NCBI GenBank assembly: GCA_028288395.1
Contig: JAQBNV010000003.1
Coordinates: 1 to 7,481, forward strand
Direction of reading: 5' to 3'
DNA from: Adhaeribacter sp.
GTDB taxonomy: Bacteria > Bacteroidota > Bacteroidia > Cytophagales > Hymenobacteraceae
DNA: 7,481 bases
Under the pieces are notes generated by a model. It was not told where the DNA came from and searched no databases. It saw only the letters and a program-made list of their open reading frames with translations. Of the stretch, positions 1-6,519 are shown in pieces (position 1 is the first letter of the stretch; the number at the start of each line of letters is the position of its first letter). The translations under genes were made by a program, and so were the position numbers.

Positions 1-1
1 T

Positions 2-448
2 GCTAGCTATATTTCTATTGAAGACATGGCCGTTTATAATGCTTCTGCTGCTGCGGCCAATGCCGGAAAGATCGACCTGGTATATTTATACCGGCCCACC
101 CCGACGGCCTTTGCCCATGCCTTAGTCGCACCAGCCACTGATGCACAATACCGCCCAGGAATAACGCTGCCGGCTGGGGTAAACAAAAACACTAAAATTA
201 CTAAAGCTTGGAACCTGAGAGACGCGCAACTTGAAAAGGATCGGGCATCAAATGTTTTTATTGATGATCGTGATTTTCAGGAGCTTAATTTAGATGATGC
301 GCCTAATTACGCGATAAATATGAGAGCAGAATCGGGGGCTTGGGTTGAAACGGCAGACGGTAAGTACAGAGCTTATATCTATGTTAAATCGGTAAATAAT
401 ACTAGCAAAAGTGCCGTAATTTGTATTAAGCGTTATGCTTTAAATTAA
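2..448 (+). CDS. C-terminal part of a DUF4466-like exported protein (5' end cut by window edge)
   Basis: The reading frame is open from the first full codon at base 2, so the ATG at base 26 is probably internal and the gene starts before the window. The visible 148 residues end at TAA (446-448). They include the stretches VYLYRPTPTAFAHALVAP, LPAGVNKNTK and APNYAINMRAESGAWVET, and a C-terminal strand-rich segment YRAYIYVKSVNN...SAVICIKRYALN. From memory this matches the Bacteroidota DUF4466 family: exported, beta-sandwich-like proteins of unknown function found beside SusC/SusD importers. A role as an accessory surface glycan-binding protein, comparable to SusE/SusF, is inference from that context. 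No catalytic motif is visible. Two strong hairpins follow the stop codon, so the gene is probably the last of its transcription unit. The existence of the gene is nearly certain; the family call is moderate. Confidence 0.7.
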   Translation, partial: ASYISIEDMAVYNASAAAANAGKIDLVYLYRPTPTAFAHALVAPATDAQYRPGITLPAGVNKNTKITKAWNLRDAQLEKDRASNVFIDDRDFQELNLDDAPNYAINMRAESGAWVETADGKYRAYIYVKSVNNTSKSAVICIKRYALN

Positions 449-472
449 CTTTTTAAATAGAAAATACCAGTT

Positions 473-529
473 GATATTTAATTAGGAGCGAATATCCGGT
501 AAACAGGAATTCGCTCCTAATTAAATATC
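473..529. repeat. Perfect 21-bp inverted repeat forming a long hairpin
   Basis: Bases 473-493 and 509-529 are exact reverse complements. Each arm has an A/T-rich outer half (GATATTTAATTA) and a GC-richer inner part (GGAGCGAAT). The 15-base spacer can add three more pairs (495-497 with 506-508) if A494 bulges, giving about 24 pairs closed by an 8-base loop (498-505). The repeat starts 24 bases after the preceding stop codon. No T-run follows the right arm, so it is not a textbook terminator by itself. It could stabilise the upstream mRNA 3' end, assist the terminator immediately downstream, or be the relic of a small palindromic element. The inverted repeat is seen directly; its function is not known. 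Confidence 0.9.
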
Positions 530-533
530 TTAC

Positions 534-562
534 AGGAAGCGAGAGGGCTTGCTTCCTTTTTT
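534..562 (+). terminator. Rho-independent terminator (or attenuator)
   Basis: The stem pairs AGGAAGCGAG (534-543) with CTTGCTTCCT (548-557), ten pairs including one G-U (541/550), around a four-base loop AGGG (544-547). Six T residues (557-562) follow on the + strand. This is the standard shape of an intrinsic terminator. It lies five bases after the 21-bp inverted repeat and 86 bases after the DUF4466-like stop codon. It also ends only 25 bases before the next start codon at 588. It therefore either ends the upstream transcript or lets only part of it continue into the enzyme genes. Confidence 0.8.
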
Positions 563-587
563 ACCAAATACGTCGCGTTAATTATAT

Positions 588-2066
588 ATGCAGAAGACTA
601 CCGTATTTATAATTTGCTTCGTTCTGCTGGTCGCTTTTATACGGTGTAGCAAAACCCAATTTTCGGATGTCAGCTTGGCCAAAGCCGCTTACCGGCAGGA
701 AATAAGCCAGTACGGCATAACCTGGACTTTCGATAAACCAGTACAAAGCGGCCAGTTTATTACCGGCGACTGGTGGATAGTGGGTCCGGTAACGATAACC
801 AAGATTACCCCGGTGCCCGGTCCAACACGCCCGGATGCTACCAACATTAAAATTAACCGGTGGGGCGATACCAGCCTGAAAACCGATACTACTATGCGCA
901 ACGGGTCCATGGTAGTGCTGAAAGTAGGAACAACCCAAAGCTACGATTCTCGGGCTGGGTCGTTCAGTCCGCGCGACATTATTAAATTACCACTAAAACT
1001 TGCGCCCAACCGGTCGCTCATTTCTTCTATCAGCAATGCCACGCTGCCCGTTGATAATTTTGCTAAAAATATCCTGCCGGAAAACGAAAAGAAATGCCAG
1101 GTGGTAATGAAGACGGCAGCCGTATTAACTTGTTTAGAAACTGTACCGCCCCGTGATGCTTTCCGTCCACCTTACGCCGGTACCGAAAAACCGATTTTTC
1201 AGGCCCGCAATATAAAATGGGATCGTTTGCCTAAACTAAAACCCGCCGGCGAAGTGCCCAATTGGGAAGAATTTGAACGCTATTTTCAGCGCCCCTGGCT
1301 CGACCACCTCATGAGTTGGGCGCAGCAGGAACTGGTTCCCAACGAGAATGGCCCAAACTATGGTCGCGAGCACGCCCGGTTGGTGTCAATGGCTAGTTTA
1401 ATGGTTATGCTGGATGTACCGCAGCAGCAGAAAGAAAAGTTAACGGTAGAACTGATTCAGCGAGGTATCGATTTATATGGATTAGCACTTGCCGGCGGTT
1501 ACTGGAACGAAGGCGGCGGCCATTCAAGCGGGCGCAAGTGGCCGATATTATTTTCTAGTATCATGCTGGACAACCCCAAACTTACGCAACTGCCTGAAAC
1601 CGCCGTTTTTCATGAAGATGCCCAAACTTATTACGGCAAAGGCTGGTTCGGACAAAAAGCTTTGTATTGGATGGTAATGCACCACGGCAGGCGCGACCAT
1701 TACGAAGAAAAGCCGCCGGAGCAGTGGGAGAAATGGGACAAAACTTCCGAAAGTTACCGCCTGTGCTGCAATGCCGGAGCCTGGACCGGCACCGCTTTGG
1801 CAGCTAGGTACATGAAAGCCATAAAACTGTGGAACCACGATGCCCACTTCGATTACGTTGACCGCTGGATGCGCCTGGATGATCCTTATGCCAGCGCCCG
1901 CGGCATCCATTCGCGTCCCAAAGCCGAAACCACAACTTTTGACCCTTTTGTAACCGCCATGTGGCGGGCACACCGCGATAATGCTCCTCAGCAGGAAATG
2001 GCTGGCAAGCCGCGGATGTGGATCTGGCAGGGCGACAAAGGTGCCTGGGTACCTAATCCACAATAA
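588..2066 (+). CDS. Exported protein of unknown function, beta-rich N-terminal domain plus predicted alpha-toroid, polysaccharide-locus associated
   Basis: The protein has 492 residues. It begins with a short basic start and a hydrophobic core (residues 6-18), then C20, preceded by the unusual residues FIR, so it is either an ordinary signal peptide or a lipoprotein with a poor lipobox. Residues about 44-140 look beta-rich and carry ITWTFD (44-49) and GDWWIVGPV (60-68). Residues about 225-465 look helical, with YGREHARL (258-265), GGYWNEGGGHSSGRKWP (303-319), MVMHHG (362-367) and RLCCNAGAWTGTALAARYM (391-409). Dense Trp, His, Tyr and Arg in these helices fit a carbohydrate-binding toroid cleft. 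I recall similar proteins in polysaccharide clusters of Bacteroidota and Planctomycetes but cannot name a characterised member. A lyase or hydrolase role is inference from fold impression and from neighbours: a heparinase-type lyase begins 54 bases downstream. The ATG is chosen because it gives the signal peptide directly; no Shine-Dalgarno is present. Confidence 0.85.
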   Translation: MQKTTVFIICFVLLVAFIRCSKTQFSDVSLAKAAYRQEISQYGITWTFDKPVQSGQFITGDWWIVGPVTITKITPVPGPTRPDATNIKINRWGDTSLKTDTTMRNGSMVVLKVGTTQSYDSRAGSFSPRDIIKLPLKLAPNRSLISSISNATLPVDNFAKNILPENEKKCQVVMKTAAVLTCLETVPPRDAFRPPYAGTEKPIFQARNIKWDRLPKLKPAGEVPNWEEFERYFQRPWLDHLMSWAQQELVPNENGPNYGREHARLVSMASLMVMLDVPQQQKEKLTVELIQRGIDLYGLALAGGYWNEGGGHSSGRKWPILFSSIMLDNPKLTQLPETAVFHEDAQTYYGKGWFGQKALYWMVMHHGRRDHYEEKPPEQWEKWDKTSESYRLCCNAGAWTGTALAARYMKAIKLWNHDAHFDYVDRWMRLDDPYASARGIHSRPKAETTTFDPFVTAMWRAHRDNAPQQEMAGKPRMWIWQGDKGAWVPNPQ

Positions 2067-2076
2067 TATAACCGAG

Positions 2077-2104
2077 CTGTTTACCAACCTGATTATTTAA
2101 ACAG
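2077..2104 (+). repeat. Short inverted repeat between two operon genes
   Basis: CTGTTTA (2077-2083) and TAAACAG (2098-2104) are exact reverse complements with a 14-base loop. They lie between the stop at 2066 and the start at 2121. A short T-run (2113-2117) follows eight bases later. The stem is short and A/T-rich, so it is at most a weak processing or attenuation signal in the enzyme transcript. It may be chance. Confidence 0.3.
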
Positions 2105-2120
2105 ACTAATACTTTTTGAA

Positions 2121-4019
2121 ATGAAAATATTCCACCACTTATGCAATACCCTGGCGCTTTTGCTGCTCACCACTTTTGTCGCAGCTCAAAACGGTCCGAT
2201 TACTGCCGCCACCAAACTGCCAGCGCATCCGCGTTTGTTGCTGCTGGCCGGCGAGGAAGAGGCTATCCGGAAAAGCATAGCTGCCGATAAAACCTGGGAG
2301 AAAATGCACCAGGCCATAATTGCCGAAAGCAATAATATCCTGAATAAACCACCCGTAGAAAGAATCCAAATTGGCCGGCGTTTACTCGATAAATCGCGCG
2401 AAGCTTTGCGGCGCTTGTTTTTCCTGTCGTACACTTACCGCCTGACCCAGCAGCTGAAATATTTGCAGCGCGCAGAAAAAGAGTTATTGGCCATCTCGGC
2501 TTTCAGCGACTGGAATCCTTCGCACTTTTTGGATGTGGCCGAAATGACCATGGCGGTGGCTATTGGTTACGACTGGTTGCATAAAGACTTGTCTGCATCT
2601 GCCAAAACCGCTATAAAAGAGGCTATCCTGAAAAAAGGATTGGAGCCGTCGCTGGACCCCAAGTACAACAGTTGGCTAAAAGCTACCCACAACTGGAACC
2701 AGGTTTGTAATGCCGGTATGGCCTATGGTGCCCTGGCCATTTACGAAGATCAGCCCGAACTAGCCCGTAATATCATTAACCGGGCCATCGAAACCATCGT
2801 GCTGCCCATGCACGATTACAGTCCGGGTGGCGCTTACCCCGAAGGTTACGGTTACTGGGGCTACGGCACCAGCTTTAATGTTATGTTTAACAGTGCTATT
2901 GAAAAGGCATTCGGCCGGGATTTTGGTCTGAATAGTCAGCCGGGGTTTTTGAAAACTGCGGGTTACCTGCAAAATATGACCGGACCTTCCGGTAATGCTT
3001 TTAATTATTCCGATGCCGGTACCGGTGGGGAGTTGCAGCCAGCTATGTTCTGGTTCGCAAATAAATTAAAAGACCCGTCGGTGTTGTGGGTAGAGCGTAG
3101 CCGCTTGATGAGTAACGAGGCAAGCAAACTAAAAGATCGCCTGTTGCCGGCTATCATGATTTGGAGTGGCGGCATGGATATGAAAAATATTACGGTGCCC
3201 AAAGAAAAAGTATGGGTAGGGGCGGGCAGCGTTCCGGTGGCACTCATGCGCACCTCCTGGACCGATCCCCAAGCCATTTATGTAGGTTTCAAAGGTGGTT
3301 CTCCCTCGGTTAATCATGCCCACATGGATATCGGGTCTTTTGTGATGGAAGCGAATGGGGTGCGCTGGGCCATGGATTTTGGCATGCAGAATTACGAGTC
3401 GCTGGAATCAAAAGGCATTCAAATATTCGGCCGCAACCAGGAAGCCCAGCGGTGGGAAGTTTACCGGTATGCTAACCAGGTACATAATACCCTCACGGTA
3501 AACAACGAGCCCCAGCGCGTAGCCGGCAAGGCGCCAATTACCGGTTTCTCGAAGGTGCCTGCTTTTATGAGCGCTACTACCGATATAAGCGAAGTATACC
3601 AAGGAGCGCTGGCGAAAGCCAATCGAGGGATTGCTATTGTAGACCAGGCCTACGTAGTGGTGCGCGACGAACTGGAAACCTTGCCCCGCGAAAGTACCGT
3701 GCGCTGGACTTTACTAACCCCGGCCGATGTAAAAATAATTGGGAAAAACCGGGCCGAACTGACCCGTTATGGCAAAAAGCTATTCTTGCAGGTGCAGGAA
3801 CCCGCAAATGTAACGCTACAAACCTGGTCTACAAATCCGCCCCGCGATTATGATGCGCCTAACCCCGGTACGGTGCTGGTGGGTTTTGAAGTGAAAATGC
3901 CCGCGCAAGCCAAAGGTACCCTTACGGTAATGCTAATCCCGGAAAACGCCGAAAAGAAAGTAAATAAAAAAGTGCCAGTCTTAAATAAATGGGGACAGAC
4001 CGCTATCCCGGTCAAATAA
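2121..4019 (+). CDS. Heparinase II/III family polysaccharide lyase (PL21-like), exported
   Basis: The protein has 632 residues and probably cuts an acidic polysaccharide by beta-elimination. A signal peptide occupies residues 1-22 (cleavage likely VAA|QN). HPRLLLL (36-42) marks the start of the mature helical toroid, which runs to about residue 345. THNWNQVCNAG (189-199) and GGAYPEGYGYWGYG (236-249) would line the cleft. From about 365 a beta-sandwich domain follows, with the family signature NHAHMDIGSF (398-407), AMDFG (417-421) and QVHNTL (453-458). By my alignment to Pedobacter heparinase II, H190, one of the tyrosines 239-248 and H399 match its His/Tyr/His catalytic set, and H401, D419 and H455 match its zinc ligands. 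It is shorter than heparinase II (about 770 residues) and the substrate cannot be read from sequence; PL12, PL15 or an unclassified group are alternatives. It probably shares an operon with the flanking genes. Confidence 0.9.
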   Translation: MKIFHHLCNTLALLLLTTFVAAQNGPITAATKLPAHPRLLLLAGEEEAIRKSIAADKTWEKMHQAIIAESNNILNKPPVERIQIGRRLLDKSREALRRLFFLSYTYRLTQQLKYLQRAEKELLAISAFSDWNPSHFLDVAEMTMAVAIGYDWLHKDLSASAKTAIKEAILKKGLEPSLDPKYNSWLKATHNWNQVCNAGMAYGALAIYEDQPELARNIINRAIETIVLPMHDYSPGGAYPEGYGYWGYGTSFNVMFNSAIEKAFGRDFGLNSQPGFLKTAGYLQNMTGPSGNAFNYSDAGTGGELQPAMFWFANKLKDPSVLWVERSRLMSNEASKLKDRLLPAIMIWSGGMDMKNITVPKEKVWVGAGSVPVALMRTSWTDPQAIYVGFKGGSPSVNHAHMDIGSFVMEANGVRWAMDFGMQNYESLESKGIQIFGRNQEAQRWEVYRYANQVHNTLTVNNEPQRVAGKAPITGFSKVPAFMSATTDISEVYQGALAKANRGIAIVDQAYVVVRDELETLPRESTVRWTLLTPADVKIIGKNRAELTRYGKKLFLQVQEPANVTLQTWSTNPPRDYDAPNPGTVLVGFEVKMPAQAKGTLTVMLIPENAEKKVNKKVPVLNKWGQTAIPVK

Positions 4020-4127
4020 GGAATAGAAAGGTTTCGGCTTTTTTCTTTTAAACGGCCTACCGCTGCTAAGCTTGCAGCACCAGGTTTAGAAAGCAGGATT
4101 TATCATCAGCTTAGGAAATTTAAAATA
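4020..4127 (+). other. Intergenic spacer with a T-rich run, no clear signal
   Basis: This 108-base gap holds a T-rich run (4039-4049, TTTTTTCTTTT) preceded only by a weak stem, AAAG (4027-4030) with CTTT (4038-4041). A second 5-bp stem, GCTGC (4062-4066) with GCAGC (4074-4078), has no T-run. AGGA at 4113-4116, 11 bases before the next ATG, is a marginal ribosome-binding site. I see no convincing Bacteroidota promoter (TTTG/TAnnTTTG pair) or small gene, so read-through from the lyase gene is the simplest reading. Confidence 0.4.
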
Positions 4128-6404
4128 ATGCGGCATCCAAAATTTATTTTTTTACTGGCAGTAGCGGGTTTGGGCTGGTCTCAATCGGTTTATAGCCATT
4201 CGCCGGCCGGGCTAACAAACAATATGGGCGTGCCTGCCCGGGGAAAAACCTCAACCGGCTTTGTTTCTCAAACCGTCTCGCAACCGGAGGCTAAAGTAAA
4301 AGCCAGCGCCGACCTGGAAACCATCCGGCAGCGCATTATCTCGGACTTGGTGGCACCCGCTATCGACGAAGCTGCTATTATCGGACTAATCAGATCTATT
4401 AAACCCGATGGGAGTTGGCCCGATATTAATTACCAGGATGTATCGCGCACCGGTTTTCAGCATAGCCGGCATTTGGAAAATATGCTGGCCCTGAGCCGGG
4501 CACTAAAAAAGTCCGGTTCAAAATTTTACGGAAATCCGGAAGTAAAAAAAACGGTTTCGACAGCCCTGGATTTTTGGTTGAAACACGATTTTATTTGCGA
4601 TAACTGGTGGTGGAACGAAATGGGAACGCCCAATCTGATGATCAACACGCTGCTGGTGCTGGATACCGATTTAACCGAAAAACAGCGCCTGGAGGGGGTA
4701 AAGATCGCCAACCGGGCCAACTTATCCGCCTCAGGTGCCCGACCCGGCGGCGACCTGATTCAGATAGCCGGCATGCTGGGCAAACAGGGATTGTTCTCGC
4801 GCGACGAGGCCATTCTGGCAAAAGTAGTGCAGGTAATGGCCGAAGAAATTAAAGTTACCACCGGCCGCGGGCTTAAACCCGATTTAAGCTTTCATCACCG
4901 CACCGATAATGTTATTTCTACCTTAGCTTATGGCACCGGTTACGCCAACTCGTTTGCGTACTGGGCGGTAAAAATTGCCGGCACCAAATTTTCCTTACCC
5001 GAATCGGCCACCAAACTGCTTATCGATTATTTTCTCGACGGCATTTGCCAGTCGATGGTATACGGCCGGTATCCGGATCCGGGGGCAGAGAACCGGGGCA
5101 TTACCCGGCAAAATGCTTTAAATGCAGCCAGCCCGGAACTAGCCCAAAACCTGTTGCTGGCTTCAAATTACCGGCGCGAAGAACTGGCCGGGATTGTAAA
5201 AATCCGCCGGGGCGAGCAGACGCCGGCTTTATCGGGTACCCGATATTTCTGGCACTCCGAATATTTTACCCACCAGCGGCCGGCTTATTTTGCTTCCGTC
5301 CGGATGCATTCTTCGCGGGGAAATAACATGGAAGAACCCCACAACGAAGAAGGTTTAAAAAACCACCATTATGCCGATGGTTCTAATTTTATTTCTTTAA
5401 CCGGAAAAGAATATTTTAATATTTTTCCGGTCTGGGACTGGCAAAAAATACCCGGCACCACTGTAGTACAGAAACCCGAACTGCCGCACTGGAAACAAAT
5501 AGCCCGTAAAGGACGCAGTAGTTTTGTGGGCGGCGTAACCGATGGCGAATTTGGGGCCGCTGCCTTCGATTTTATCAGTGTGCACGATCCGCTGAAAGCC
5601 CGCAAAGCCTGGTTTTTCTTCGCGCGGGAATATGTTTGCCTCGGAGCCGGCATCAGCGCTGAAGCCGATTACCCGGTAGCCACCACGCTAAACCAATGTT
5701 TGTTAAACGAGCAGGTGGTAGTAAAACGAAATAACCAGCAGGAGTCACTGTCGCCGGGAACGCGCTCCCTGGCAGGTGTTTCCTGGATTACCCACGATAA
5801 TATTGCCTATATTTTTCCTGCGCCCACGGTGCTGCACGTACAAAACGCCGCCGCTACCGGCAATTGGCAAAGTATAAACCACCAAGCCTGGGCTACCAAA
5901 GAGGAAGTAAAAAAAGATGTTTTTAAAATCTGGCTCGACCACGGCACCAAACCAAATAATGCAGGTTACGCCTACACCGTGGTGCCCAATATCCAACCGG
6001 CCGCCGTAGAGGATTACCGCAAAAATTCCGGCATTAGTATACTGGCAAATACCCCCGACCTACAGGCTGTAAAGCATACCGGATTAAACCAAACGCAGGT
6101 GGTGTTTTACAAAGCCGGCAAAATAAAAATAAGTAAAGATCTGACCTTAATCGCCGAAAGCCCCGGTATGGTAATGTTAACCACGGGTAAAAAAGGCTTG
6201 GAAAAAATAGTGGTGTCCGATCCGTCGCGCCAACTCAAATCGCTGCAACTGGCGGTAACCAGCCGCTTCGAAGGTGCCGGCGAAAACTGGCAAGCTACCT
6301 GGAATAAGAAAAACAAAGTTAGCAACGTGCTGATTCATTTACCGGCGGCGGGCCTGGCCGGGCAAAGCGTGGTGCTGGAAATAAAGGAAAAAAAGCCCGA
6401 ATAA
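4128..6404 (+). CDS. Polysaccharide lyase family 8 (chondroitin/hyaluronan/xanthan lyase fold), exported
   Basis: The protein has 758 residues, close to the 700-800 usual for PL8, with an N-terminal signal peptide (hydrophobic core 6-18). The helical toroid spans about 62-350 and contains the aromatic patch DNWWWNEMGTP (158-168), PDLSFHHRTDN (251-261), LAYGTGY (266-272) and NRGITR (322-327). The super-sandwich domain begins near 370, with MEEPHNEEGLKNHHYADG (401-418) and FPVWDWQKIPGTT (433-445); a small C-terminal beta domain follows about 650-750. By motif alignment to Pedobacter chondroitinase AC, H256 or H257, Y268, R323, R327, E403 and N406 match the His, Tyr, Arg, Arg, Glu, Asn set. The catalytic Asn of hyaluronate and AC lyases, expected in a GANxxD context, is replaced by GARPGGDL (203-210). 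The substrate is therefore uncertain: chondroitin- or hyaluronan-like is plausible, but another uronate glycan is possible. It is in line with the lyase upstream and the propeller protein downstream. Confidence 0.92.
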   Translation: MRHPKFIFLLAVAGLGWSQSVYSHSPAGLTNNMGVPARGKTSTGFVSQTVSQPEAKVKASADLETIRQRIISDLVAPAIDEAAIIGLIRSIKPDGSWPDINYQDVSRTGFQHSRHLENMLALSRALKKSGSKFYGNPEVKKTVSTALDFWLKHDFICDNWWWNEMGTPNLMINTLLVLDTDLTEKQRLEGVKIANRANLSASGARPGGDLIQIAGMLGKQGLFSRDEAILAKVVQVMAEEIKVTTGRGLKPDLSFHHRTDNVISTLAYGTGYANSFAYWAVKIAGTKFSLPESATKLLIDYFLDGICQSMVYGRYPDPGAENRGITRQNALNAASPELAQNLLLASNYRREELAGIVKIRRGEQTPALSGTRYFWHSEYFTHQRPAYFASVRMHSSRGNNMEEPHNEEGLKNHHYADGSNFISLTGKEYFNIFPVWDWQKIPGTTVVQKPELPHWKQIARKGRSSFVGGVTDGEFGAAAFDFISVHDPLKARKAWFFFAREYVCLGAGISAEADYPVATTLNQCLLNEQVVVKRNNQQESLSPGTRSLAGVSWITHDNIAYIFPAPTVLHVQNAAATGNWQSINHQAWATKEEVKKDVFKIWLDHGTKPNNAGYAYTVVPNIQPAAVEDYRKNSGISILANTPDLQAVKHTGLNQTQVVFYKAGKIKISKDLTLIAESPGMVMLTTGKKGLEKIVVSDPSRQLKSLQLAVTSRFEGAGENWQATWNKKNKVSNVLIHLPAAGLAGQSVVLEIKEKKPE

Positions 6405-6519
6405 TTTTAAATATTTAAATCGCCGGTTTAGGAAGAAGCATTTATTCAAGAAGCATTTGGGAAGGGCCGAAGAAGGTGCAGCAGGGGGTGCGCTGTAGCC
6501 GGAATGATAAATCGTAATA
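6405..6519 (+). other. Intergenic spacer with an 11-bp tandem direct repeat
   Basis: AAGAAGCATTT occurs at 6433-6443 and again at 6448-6458, a 15-base period. The first bases after the stop codon are A/T-rich (TTTTAAATATTTAAAT, 6405-6420), and a purine-rich stretch follows the repeats. No strong terminator hairpin, consensus promoter or short coding frame with support is visible. The repeats could be a protein-binding pair or simple slippage; nothing decides between them. Confidence 0.45.

Noticed and set aside
26..448. Complete 140-residue gene starting at ATG 26
   Set aside because: The frame is open back to the window edge, there is no signal peptide at this ATG, and the upstream codons continue the same domain.
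473..529. Invertible promoter or phase-variation switch
   Set aside because: The spacer between the arms is only 15 bases, too short to hold a promoter, and no recombinase gene is visible.
582..938. Reverse-strand open frame opposite the 492-residue protein, and other antisense frames across the window
   Set aside because: They lie wholly or largely within well-supported + strand genes, have no recognisable domains, and reflect the codon pattern of the sense gene.
2979..2993. Hairpin ACCGGA-CCT-TCCGGT inside the heparinase-type gene
   Set aside because: It is short, encodes ordinary residues, has no T-run, and is probably a by-product of codon choice.
3998..4013. Stem GACCG/CGGTC at the 3' end of the heparinase-type gene as a terminator
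   Set aside because: It is a 5-bp stem within codons and the T-rich run is 26 bases further on, too far for an intrinsic terminator.
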